This document shows, one piece after another, positions 17,492 through 24,778 of a stretch of 64,000 bases of DNA. The position numbers and the translations under genes are program-made. Location: assembly GCA_964630925.1 (NCBI GenBank), contig CAZVZK010000016.1, forward strand, positions 1-64,000. The letters are read 5' to 3'. The stretch's first letter is position 1; each line of letters starts with the position of its first letter. This DNA is from RGDT01 sp964630925. GTDB taxonomy: Bacteria; Planctomycetota; Planctomycetia; Gemmatales; Gemmataceae. Below the pieces are notes generated by a model. That model searched no databases. It saw nothing but the letters and a program-made list of their open reading frames with translations, and was not told where the DNA came from.

Positions 17492-19024
17492 TCACTTGCC
17501 GCGCGTCAGCCGTGGCTCCGCCGCGTCGGCCAACTTCGCGGCGAGCTTCGCCGCCGCGTGCTGCTGCGTGTCGGCCAGAGGGTCATCGAGGGCCAGACGC
17601 TCCAGCGACGACGCGGGCCGCAGCGACCACAGGAGCCAGTCGCGCTTCAGCTTCGCCCCGAGGGCGGGCGACAGGCGGCAGTCCTCATCGGGGTAGACGC
17701 CCCAGTCGTCGGCGGGCTGGCTGTCGCGGAAGCGGTGCATGTTCTTGCCCGAGGGGCGGACGAACGTGCCGCTCGTCAGCTTGAAGCCGACGCCCTCGAT
17801 GCCGGCCGGCAGGGGCGTCTGCACGCTGGCCTTGCCGAGCGTGCGCTGCCCGGCCACCGTCGCTCGCTTATGGTCCTGCAAGGCGGCCGCCACCAGCTCG
17901 GCGCCGCCGGAGGTCTCGTTGTTCACGAGGACGACCACGGGCAGCGAGCGCGGGATCGGCTCGCCGGAGCCGCGGTACACCGTGTCCTCGCGTCCGCGGT
18001 TCTTCACGGTGGCGATCAGCTCGTCGCCGAGGAACAGCCCGGCCACGTCCACCGCCTCGTTGAGGTACCCGCCGGGGCACCAGCGCAGGTCCAGGACCAG
18101 GGCGCGGGCGCCCCGCGTGATCAGGCCCTCGGCCGCGGTACGCAGCTCCTCGGCGGTGCCGCGGCTGAGCGACGTGACGCGGACGTGGGCGATGCGGCGG
18201 CCCTCGTCGAGGAAATACTCCCACGAATTGTTCTCGCTGCGGCGGGCGCCCTGCACCGTCTCGGGGCGGTAACGCATGCGGACCATCTCGGCGGTCCGCT
18301 CGCCGTCACGGCCGGGCCGGCGGTAGTCGATGCGGACGAGGCGGACGCCGGCGGGCGGGGGCGTGTCATCACCGAGGCGTGCCGGGCCGACGCGGACGCG
18401 GTCGTTCTTGAGGGCGATGGCGAGGTCCGGCGGCAGGGCGGCGGCGGGCTTGCCGTTGACGCGCAGCAGCACGTCGCCGGGGCGCAGGCCGGCGGCCTGG
18501 GCGGGGCTGCCCGCGTGGACGGCATCGACGGCGGGCCCCGTCAGCTCGAGGCCGAGGCCCACGCTCTCGTTGTCGAGGCCGGCGGCGCGGCGCTGCTCGT
18601 CGGCGGAGACGAGGCCGGAGTGCGGGTCGAGCACGGCCGCGACGGCGCGGCAGGCGGCCACGGCCGCATCGCGGCGCGACAGGCCGAGCGACTGGCACGC
18701 GCGGGCGAAGTAATCCTCGCGCGGCTCGGCCGGCTCGGAGCCGGGCTTGTGAAGGTTGGGGGCGGGCGGTGCGGCGAAGAGCTTGCGAACGTCGGCGGCG
18801 AGGGCGGCGGGGGCGGGCTTTCGGGCGGCACGGTACATGCCGAGCAAGGCCGCCTCGAAGAGCTTCTCGCGGGGGACGGGCTTGACGTACCCCTCGGCGA
18901 TCTGGTCGATCAGCCCGCACAGATCGACGGCGGAGCGGCGGGCGTCGTCCTGGGGGGTGGCGGGGGGCGGGGAGGAGGGGCCGGGGGCCCCGAGGGCCGC
19001 CCAGAGGATGAGGTATGCGTGCAT
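17492..19024 (-). CDS. S41-family (CtpA-like) periplasmic peptidase with PDZ domain
   Basis: 510 residues with a short hydrophobic N-terminus (M-H-A-Y-L-I-L-W-A-A-L-G-A). A PDZ domain lies around residues 150-225 (V-G-L-G-L-E-L-T-G-P, A-G-L-R-P-G-D-V-L-L-R-V-N-G). The tail-specific protease core follows (L-V-L-D-L-R-W-C-P-G-G-Y-L-N-E-A, then N-N-E-T-S-G-G-A-E-L-V-A-A-A-L with the likely catalytic Ser, then the Lys region T-L-G-K-A-S-V-Q-T). It is predicted to cut C-termini of envelope proteins. Confidence 0.92.
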   Translation of the reverse strand: MHAYLILWAALGAPGPSSPPPATPQDDARRSAVDLCGLIDQIAEGYVKPVPREKLFEAALLGMYRAARKPAPAALAADVRKLFAAPPAPNLHKPGSEPAEPREDYFARACQSLGLSRRDAAVAACRAVAAVLDPHSGLVSADEQRRAAGLDNESVGLGLELTGPAVDAVHAGSPAQAAGLRPGDVLLRVNGKPAAALPPDLAIALKNDRVRVGPARLGDDTPPPAGVRLVRIDYRRPGRDGERTAEMVRMRYRPETVQGARRSENNSWEYFLDEGRRIAHVRVTSLSRGTAEELRTAAEGLITRGARALVLDLRWCPGGYLNEAVDVAGLFLGDELIATVKNRGREDTVYRGSGEPIPRSLPVVVLVNNETSGGAELVAAALQDHKRATVAGQRTLGKASVQTPLPAGIEGVGFKLTSGTFVRPSGKNMHRFRDSQPADDWGVYPDEDCRLSPALGAKLKRDWLLWSLRPASSLERLALDDPLADTQQHAAAKLAAKLADAAEPRLTRGK

Positions 19025-19173
19025 CGCCCGGCTCCTTGGCGAGAGGGGAGTTCAACCGGGGCCGCACCATAGCGAGGGGGGGCGGAGCAAGATAGGCCAA
19101 TTCCCCATTCCCGGCGGGGGGCCCGCACCGTACTATAACTGACGCTGCCCTGATGAGGATGACCCGCACCCAC

Positions 19174-20247
19174 ATGAAGTACTCGCGCGCCTACATCGAC
19201 GCCATCGGCTACGAATTACCGCCGGTGGTGGTCACGTCGTCGGAGCTGGAGGCGCGTCTGTCGCCCGTCTACAAGTCGCTGCGCATCCCCGAGGGACAGC
19301 TCGAGGCGCTCACGGGCATCAGCGAGCGGCGCTGGTGGGAGCCGGGCTACTCGCTCTCGCAGGGCGCCATCGCGGCGGCCCGCAAGGCGCTGGAGCATGC
19401 CAGCGTGCGGGCCGACGAGATCCAGGTGCTGATCTACGCCGCCGTTTGCCGCGAGCAGTTCGAGCCGGCCACGGCCTGCCGCGTGGCGGCGGCCCTGGGC
19501 ATCAGCGAGGAGGCGGCGGTCTACGACCTGTCGAACGCCTGCCTCGGCGTGCTCAACGGCATCGTGGACATCGCCAACCGCATCGAGCTGGGCCAGGTGC
19601 GTGCGGGGCTGGTCGTGTCGTGCGAGACGGCCCGCGAGATCAACGACACCGTCATCGCCGACCTCCTCCAGAACCGCAACCTGGAGACGTTCCGCACCTC
19701 CCTGGCGACGTTGACCGGCGGCAGCGGGGCGGTGGCCGTCCTGGTGACGGACGGCTCATTCCGCCAGGATCCGCGGCGCCGCATCCTGGGCGGGACCAAT
19801 CTGGCCGAGCCGAAGCACCACGGCCTGTGTCAGTGGGGCCTGACGACGGCGGCGGCGGTGGCCGACGTCCTGGGCGAGGGCGTGCTGCACGCCGCCCGCC
19901 AGTTCATGTCCACCGACTCGGTGGCGGTGTTGAAGCACGGCGTCGATCTGGGCACGCGGACGTGGAAGTTGCTCCTGTCGCGCCTGGGCTGGGCCGCCGA
20001 GACCATCGACAAGGTCATCTGCCACCAGGTCGGCAGCGCGCACCGTGGACACGTGCTGAAGGCGCTGGGGATCGACGGCGAGAAGGAGTTCTCGACCTTC
20101 GAGTACCTGGGGAACATCGGCACCGTGTCGCTGCCGCTGACGGCGGCGCTGGCCGAGGAACGGGGCTTCCTGCTGCCGGGCGACAAGGTGGGGTTCCTGG
20201 GGATCGGCAGCGGCCTGAACTGCCTCATGCTCGGGGTCGAGTGGTGA
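19174..20247 (+). CDS. oleA: OleA, thiolase-fold acyl-CoA condensing enzyme
   Basis: 357 residues from the ATG at 19174; an ATG at 19153 would add seven residues. OleA joins two fatty acyl-CoAs head to head to give a 2-alkyl-3-oxo acid. Visible features are the acidic residue region V-C-R-E-Q-F-E-P-A-T-A, active Cys in D-L-S-N-A-C-L-G-V-L-N-G, His in C-H-Q-V-G-S-A-H-R-G-H, Asn in G-N-I-G-T-V-S-L-P, and the closing L-G-I-G-S-G-L-N-C, which separates OleA from FabH. The order oleA-oleB, with oleC-oleD further on, supports the call. Confidence 0.93.
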   Translation: MKYSRAYIDAIGYELPPVVVTSSELEARLSPVYKSLRIPEGQLEALTGISERRWWEPGYSLSQGAIAAARKALEHASVRADEIQVLIYAAVCREQFEPATACRVAAALGISEEAAVYDLSNACLGVLNGIVDIANRIELGQVRAGLVVSCETAREINDTVIADLLQNRNLETFRTSLATLTGGSGAVAVLVTDGSFRQDPRRRILGGTNLAEPKHHGLCQWGLTTAAAVADVLGEGVLHAARQFMSTDSVAVLKHGVDLGTRTWKLLLSRLGWAAETIDKVICHQVGSAHRGHVLKALGIDGEKEFSTFEYLGNIGTVSLPLTAALAEERGFLLPGDKVGFLGIGSGLNCLMLGVEW

Positions 20248-20315
20248 CCACCCCGCCGCACGGACACGACGCCCCATTGAGCGCCGAGTCACCTGCTCAC
20301 CTTCCGCGCGAGTGC

Positions 20316-20382
20316 GCATGTGACTCTGGCATCAACGGACGCATCGTGTCACGCATCGTCTGCGAGTGCGCGAGTCACATGC
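20316..20382. repeat. Hairpin and short repeats between oleA and oleB
   Basis: GCATGTGACTC (20316-20326) pairs perfectly with GAGTCACATGC (20372-20382), and GTG/CAC pairing continues beyond a one-base mismatch. Flanking copies of TCACCTGCTCACC lie at about 20289 and 20390. The structure fills the 190-base oleA-oleB gap and may modulate read-through. Confidence 0.6.
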
Positions 20383-20437
20383 TCACCCGCTCACCTGCTC
20401 ACCCCGCGTCCACCCCCCGCTAGCACCCCTCTGCATC

Positions 20438-21406
20438 ATGACCCCTTCCCCTTTCGCACCGCACTTCTTCGGCCATCCGCGGATGCACTACGTCGATGAG
20501 GGCCAGGGACCGCCCGTGGTGTTCGTCCACGGCAACCCGACGTGGTCGTACTACTTCCGCACGCTGATCGCGGCCCTCAGCGGCGTGGCGATGGCTGGTG
20601 GGTCGGGTGGCCGGGGTCGGCTCGGAGACCCCGGCTCTTCAACCCCCACCGGCCGGGGTCTCAAAGCCGACCCCGGCCACCCGACCACAACCCACCGGCC
20701 GACCTTCCGCTGCGTCGCGCCGGACCACATCGGCTGCGGCCTGTCCGACAAGCCCGCCGATTACCCGTACCGCCTCCAGAACCGCATCGACGACCTGGAG
20801 CGCCTCCTGGCGAACCTCGTCCCTCGTGGCCCAGTCGATCTCGTCCTGCACGACTGGGGTGGGATGATCGGCATGGGCTGGGCCGTGCGCCACCCTAAGC
20901 GTGTGCGGCGCCTGGTACTCCTCAACACGGCGGCGTTCTTCCAACCGGCGGGCAAGCCGCTGCCGTGGCAGATACGGGTGGTGCGTGACACGTTCCTCGG
21001 CCCGCTGCTGGTGCGTGGGCTGAATCTGTTTTCATTGGGCCTGGTTTCATCGTGCGTGGCGCGTCCGCTGCCGGCGGAGGCGCGGCGGGCGTATCTGGAG
21101 CCGCATCGGACGTGGGCGTCGCGGCTGAGCGTGCTGCGATTCGTGCAGGACATCCCGCAGACGCCGGCCGACCCGAGTTACGCCCTGGCGAAGGAGATCG
21201 AGGCGGGGGTGGGGCTGTTCAAGGACACACCGACGCTGATATGCTGGGGCATGCGCGACTTCGTGTTCGACGCCGACTTCCTGGCGGAGTGGCAGCGACG
21301 GTTGCCGGGGGCGGAGGTGCATCGGTTCGAGGACGCGCACCATCTGGTGCTGGAGGACGCGGGCGAGCTGATCGTGCCGCTGGTGCGGCGGTTCCTTGGG
21401 GGGTAG
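20438..21406 (+). CDS. oleB: OleB, alpha/beta hydrolase (beta-lactone decarboxylase), with in-frame insertion
   Basis: 322 residues. The haloalkane-dehalogenase-like fold is clear: oxyanion H-G-N-P-T-W-S-Y-Y-F-R, nucleophile Asp in L-H-D-W-G-G-M-I-G, and His in D-A-H-H-L-V-L-E-D. In the Ole pathway OleB converts the beta-lactone to the cis-olefin and CO2. Between L-I-A-A-L-S and F-R-C-V-A-P-D-H, normally a few residues apart, there are about 38 extra residues rich in Gly, Pro, Thr and Arg, encoded by a palindromic DNA element (20594-20697). The frame is preserved, so the enzyme may still fold with the insert as a surface loop. Confidence 0.9.
   Translation: MTPSPFAPHFFGHPRMHYVDEGQGPPVVFVHGNPTWSYYFRTLIAALSGVAMAGGSGGRGRLGDPGSSTPTGRGLKADPGHPTTTHRPTFRCVAPDHIGCGLSDKPADYPYRLQNRIDDLERLLANLVPRGPVDLVLHDWGGMIGMGWAVRHPKRVRRLVLLNTAAFFQPAGKPLPWQIRVVRDTFLGPLLVRGLNLFSLGLVSSCVARPLPAEARRAYLEPHRTWASRLSVLRFVQDIPQTPADPSYALAKEIEAGVGLFKDTPTLICWGMRDFVFDADFLAEWQRRLPGAEVHRFEDAHHLVLEDAGELIVPLVRRFLGG
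20594..20697. repeat. In-frame palindromic element inside oleB
   Basis: Perfect 21-bp outer arms, 20602-20622 against 20665-20685 (core GGCCGGGGTCGGCT), enclose an 11-bp inner stem GAGACCCCGGC (20625-20635) with GCCGGGGTCTC (20652-20662). Outside the arms GGTGGG and CCCACC also pair. No stop codon occurs in the oleB frame. No second copy was noticed in this window. Confidence 0.85.
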
Positions 21407-21435
21407 AACGATCTCAAGATCCGGGAGGGAGCCCG

Positions 21436-22968
21436 ATGGCCGCGATGATCCTTCTGTTGTTCTGCGCCGCCCCGCCCCTCGTCCGCAGCGTGGACGCCAA
21501 CGGCGATCCGCTGCCGGAAGGAGCCATCTTACGGCTCGGGGTCGTCCGACAGGCCAAGGTAACACGGTTCGCACACCGAGGCGCCGTCGGCGCGGTCACC
21601 TTTTCGCCGGATAGCCGGATGCTGGCGACCGGATGTGAGGGCGGCTGTGTGATGATCTGGGATGCAGTCACGGGCCGCAGCCTCCGCGACTTCCCCGGCC
21701 ACGGGAGGATCACCGCCCTGACTTTCTCTTCGGAGGGGAGGACGCTGTTCGTCGGGGAGAAGACTCGTGAGGAAGGTAAGCCCGCCAGGGTCACCGCCTG
21801 GGACATCCGGACAGGGAAGAGAGCACAGTCCTGGGCCGCCGCCAATGTTGCCGTCGTCAGTTTGGGGGTCGTCGATGGCGGCAGACTCCTCGTCACCTGT
21901 GGCCGGGCGGACCCGGTTCGGTGTTGGGATGCCGTGAGCGGCAAGAAGGTCGGTGAGCTGCTGTTGCCAGGCTCACCGCGTCTAGCCGGTGCTGCCAGGG
22001 GCTGCGAGGCCCTCCTCTCGCATGAGGACGGATCCTTCACAGCGATCACCTGTATGGCAGGCATGAGGGCGAAACTGCTCGTGAAAGGCGATGAATCCGG
22101 TCATGATTTGGCCAGGATGTTACCGGGCGGAGGCCTCGTCATCGCCTCCAGCACCGTCGCCAAACGATACGACTGCGCTGGAAAGCTCCGAGAGAAGACC
22201 CTTCTGCCTCTCCCGGTTACCTCGATCGCGTCCGTGGCGAGCGGCGAGAGTCCTGCCTGGCCTGAGGTAGCGGCACTCTCACCGGATGGGGAGATGCTCG
22301 CGGAGGACTGGAACCCGGCACTGTCCTCTAAACTACCACCGAGGATCGGCCTCCGCTCGACCCGCGACGGCCACACGCTTGCGGTCATTGAAGGGCACCG
22401 TGGGAGCTTGAATGCCCTCGCCTTCTCCCCCGATGCGGGATTGCTCGCGTCGGGCGGCGGGGATTCGACCATCCTCGTCTGGGACATCGAGACTGTTATC
22501 CTCGTGCGGGGCCTGCCGCAGTACCTTGTTGGAGAGGTTTCCCGAGAACGGCTCATCCAACGCCCCAGAGAAGCCACCACCCGCCTTGAGCGCGCACTCG
22601 CCGCGCAGATGGAGTCCGAGCGAGTAGCCGGCCCTTGGCTCGCTGCCCTGGACGACGAGCTATTCGAGCAGAGGGAGGAGGCCACGCGGCAGTTGGAGAA
22701 GATCGGCGCGCGGGCTGTCCTGTCTCTCAACAGCCTCCTCCTTGCCGCCCCTTCGCTCGAAGTCCGGAGCCGGGTGATGAAACTGCTCGGACGTTTGCCA
22801 GAAGGCGAGAAGGCGAAGGCAGGCGAGGCCATTCACACCGGGCGGGCCGTGGCCCTGCTGCGCCTGCTACAATGCGCTGAGGCGGCGGCCTTGCTACGTC
22901 GAATCGAGCGTCTTCCTGCCGGCTCACCACTCGGCGACGCGGCGCGTGCCAAGGGATCGACCTCGTGA
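21436..22968 (+). CDS. WD40-repeat protein 1 in the ole cluster
   Basis: 510 residues from the ATG at 21436, with GGGAGGG just upstream. A short hydrophobic leader (M-A-A-M-I-L-L-L-F-C-A-A-P-P-L) suggests export. WD40-like blades include A-V-G-A-V-T-F-S-P-D-S-R-M-L-A-T-G ... V-M-I-W-D and L-N-A-L-A-F-S-P-D-A-G-L-L-A-S-G-G-G-D ... L-V-W-D. The C-terminal ~150 residues are helical. Propellers of this type act as protein-binding scaffolds; no catalytic motif is seen. It starts 29 bases after oleB. Its third-position GC looks lower than that of the ole genes. Confidence 0.85.
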   Translation: MAAMILLLFCAAPPLVRSVDANGDPLPEGAILRLGVVRQAKVTRFAHRGAVGAVTFSPDSRMLATGCEGGCVMIWDAVTGRSLRDFPGHGRITALTFSSEGRTLFVGEKTREEGKPARVTAWDIRTGKRAQSWAAANVAVVSLGVVDGGRLLVTCGRADPVRCWDAVSGKKVGELLLPGSPRLAGAARGCEALLSHEDGSFTAITCMAGMRAKLLVKGDESGHDLARMLPGGGLVIASSTVAKRYDCAGKLREKTLLPLPVTSIASVASGESPAWPEVAALSPDGEMLAEDWNPALSSKLPPRIGLRSTRDGHTLAVIEGHRGSLNALAFSPDAGLLASGGGDSTILVWDIETVILVRGLPQYLVGEVSRERLIQRPREATTRLERALAAQMESERVAGPWLAALDDELFEQREEATRQLEKIGARAVLSLNSLLLAAPSLEVRSRVMKLLGRLPEGEKAKAGEAIHTGRAVALLRLLQCAEAAALLRRIERLPAGSPLGDAARAKGSTS

Positions 22969-22974
22969 CCGCCC

Positions 22975-23307
22975 TCACCCCGCCTCCAGAGCGGCGACGG
23001 CCTCCTCCAGCAGTTGCGCCGCCACCTGCATCGGGCTGACCTTGCGCCCGCCCCGGCTCGCCCTCTCCGCGATCCGCGCCAGCCGCCGTTCCGTCGCCGC
23101 GCTCATCGGCACCTTCGGGTGCCGGTCCCACGCCGGGTCCGTGGGCCGGCCCGGACGCTTGCCCTGCCCCGGCACCAGTCTGGCCCTCAGCGCCTCGACG
23201 GACTTCGCCAGCCGCGCCATCTCGAACGCGCCGCCGCCGACCTCGGGAACAGGACCGACCAGCTCGACCCCCAGGCCGGCAGCGATCTTCCGGGTCCTTT
23301 CTGACAT
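22975..23307 (-). CDS. Small hypothetical protein, possible regulator
   Basis: 110 residues, basic, with a C-terminal helical segment (V-S-P-M-Q-V-A-A-Q-L-L-E-E-A-V). That segment, preceded by A-T-E-R-R-L-A-R-I-A-E-R-A-S-R-G-G-R-K, resembles the helix pair of small DNA-binding or antitoxin proteins. No firm family assignment is made. It lies four bases after the 92-residue gene on the same strand and opposes the surrounding WD40 genes, so it is a separate insertion in the ole cluster. Confidence 0.6.
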   Translation of the reverse strand: MSERTRKIAAGLGVELVGPVPEVGGGAFEMARLAKSVEALRARLVPGQGKRPGRPTDPAWDRHPKVPMSAATERRLARIAERASRGGRKVSPMQVAAQLLEEAVAALEAG

Positions 23308-23311
23308 AGGC

Positions 23312-23590
23312 TCAGCTCCGTTTCTTGCGGGCCCGCGGCTTCGGAGGGTCGTCGAGGGGGAACGAGATCTCGTAGTAATCGCCGTCGATCACGAATCCGA
23401 TGGCGCCCTGGCGGGCCTCACGCCCCATCCGCATCAGGAACTCACGCAGGGCCGGCGCGTTCTCCTCCAGGGCGGCCTCGCTGGTGTAGCACTGGACGAT
23501 CACCGGCTCGTCGAACAGGAGCTTCCCGCCCTGCGCCGCGTCACGCCAGACGCCCCGGCCCTGCGGGAAGGCCGTCGCCCCGCCGAACAA
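23312..23590 (-). CDS. Small hypothetical protein with possible 5' frameshift
   Basis: 92 residues if begun at the TTG at 23590 (F-G-G-A-T-A-F-P-Q-G-R-G-V-W-R-D). The body contains Q-C-Y-T-S-E and a closing basic tail R-A-R-K-K-R-S. Upstream, in another frame, an ATG at 23654 encodes M-T-D-L-T-N-I-L-G-A-S-K-S-A-S-T. The two frames overlap around 23600-23615 and look like one gene joined by a one-base shift. The intact protein would then be about 113 residues. Function unknown; paired with the downstream 110-residue gene. Confidence 0.6.
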   Translation of the reverse strand: MFGGATAFPQGRGVWRDAAQGGKLLFDEPVIVQCYTSEAALEENAPALREFLMRMGREARQGAIGFVIDGDYYEISFPLDDPPKPRARKKRS

Positions 23591-23681
23591 CGCGGCGCAC
23601 GAGCAGAGTCGAGGCCGACTTGCTCGCGCCGAGGATGTTGGTGAGATCGGTCATCGGCCCACCCCTCAGCCGTCATTCTCG

Positions 23682-23701
23682 GACTTTCTTCCCAGAAAGT
23701 C
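23682..23701. terminator. Small hairpin upstream of WD40 gene 2
   Basis: GACTTTC (23682-23688) pairs with GAAAGTC (23695-23701) around a six-base loop, in the gap between the divergent small gene pair and WD40 gene 2. It may be an operator or attenuator; no T-run follows. Confidence 0.35.
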
Positions 23702-23770
23702 AAGGCGGCCAGCGGCCGCTGGTGGGGCGGCCCGCCGAGGCGTAGAACAAGAGGCAGGGAGGGCCTCGCC

Positions 23771-24778
23771 ATGCACGTCCTGTTCTGCCTGATCGCGCTG
23801 GGGGCCGCGCCGCCGTCGGGCTTCCTGCGCGAGCTGCCGGGGGCGGGGTGGTCCAAGATGGAGATGGGCTCTTTCGCGCTGTCCCCCGATGGGGCACGCG
23901 TCACGGTGGCGGCAGAGGGGATCGCCCGCAGGACCTATGAGACCCAGGGGGAGGTCCGGCGCTACGACATCACCACCGGGAAAGTGGAACGATCCTGGGA
24001 GCTCGGAAAGCGAGACCCGCGTTGCCTGATGTTGTCCTTGGACGGGAAGAAGGTGATCGCATTCAGTCGGAGTGACGAGATCCTGACCTGGGGCCAGGAC
24101 GACGAGACGCCTCGCGTGGTGTGCAAGTCGCCCTCGGCGGGGAGGTGGTCGCAGGCCGTGCTTCTCCCGGACGGGAAATCGGCGGCAGTCTCGAGCGGTT
24201 TCGAGGCAGCCATCGTCTCCCTTGAAACAGGGGCGGTCAAGCAGTTCAAGATCCCGACCGACGTGCAATTCGCCGGCGTCATCAGCCCCGACGGCAGGCT
24301 GTTCGCCTCGCCGGACGGGGAGGATCTCGACATCTGGGAGGCCTCCTCCGGCAAACGGATCCGGTCGTTCCTCGACCATCGCGGGGGCGTTTGTGGGCCT
24401 TCGTTCCAGCCCGGCGGGTCGCTCGTCTCCTGCCTGGCTTCCTGGAATGTCGATGAGCTCCAAAAGCGCACCTTCGCACACATCCACGATCTCAAGACGG
24501 ACAAACGGCCGCTCTCCGTCGAGGTGCATCCCGGCCTTCAGTATGGCTGGACGGCATTTTCTTCCACGGGCATGCTGGCGGTCCTAGGCACGACGGACAC
24601 GCAGGGGGAGGGCTATCTCCGCGTCTACTCCGTCAAGACGGGCGGTGAGCTGGCGCGGGTTGATTTCGACAAGAGGGACGGATGGCCTGTCGGCGTCGCC
24701 TTCAGCCGGGACGGGATGACCCTGGTGGCCGGCCTGCTGCGGCGCATCAAGGCCTTCCGCGTGGAGGGTAGGCCATGA
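23771..24778 (+). CDS. WD40-repeat protein 2 in the ole cluster
   Basis: 335 residues with an exported-type leader (M-H-V-L-F-C-L-I-A-L-G-A-A-P-P). Propeller blades are visible as F-A-L-S-P-D-G-A-R-V-T-V-A, V-L-L-P-D-G-K-S-A-A-V, V-I-S-P-D-G-R-L-F-A-S and V-A-F-S-R-D-G-M-T-L-V-A-G. The length fits one propeller with no extra domain. The next gene's ATG overlaps this stop by ATGA, so the two are translationally coupled. It looks like a paralogue of the flanking WD40 genes. Confidence 0.82.
   Translation: MHVLFCLIALGAAPPSGFLRELPGAGWSKMEMGSFALSPDGARVTVAAEGIARRTYETQGEVRRYDITTGKVERSWELGKRDPRCLMLSLDGKKVIAFSRSDEILTWGQDDETPRVVCKSPSAGRWSQAVLLPDGKSAAVSSGFEAAIVSLETGAVKQFKIPTDVQFAGVISPDGRLFASPDGEDLDIWEASSGKRIRSFLDHRGGVCGPSFQPGGSLVSCLASWNVDELQKRTFAHIHDLKTDKRPLSVEVHPGLQYGWTAFSSTGMLAVLGTTDTQGEGYLRVYSVKTGGELARVDFDKRDGWPVGVAFSRDGMTLVAGLLRRIKAFRVEGRP

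Noticed and set aside
19174..20247. FabH (3-oxoacyl-ACP synthase III) of fatty acid synthesis
   Set aside because: The residues around the active site and the ending L-G-I-G-S-G-L-N-C fit OleA, and oleB, oleC and oleD lie downstream in order.
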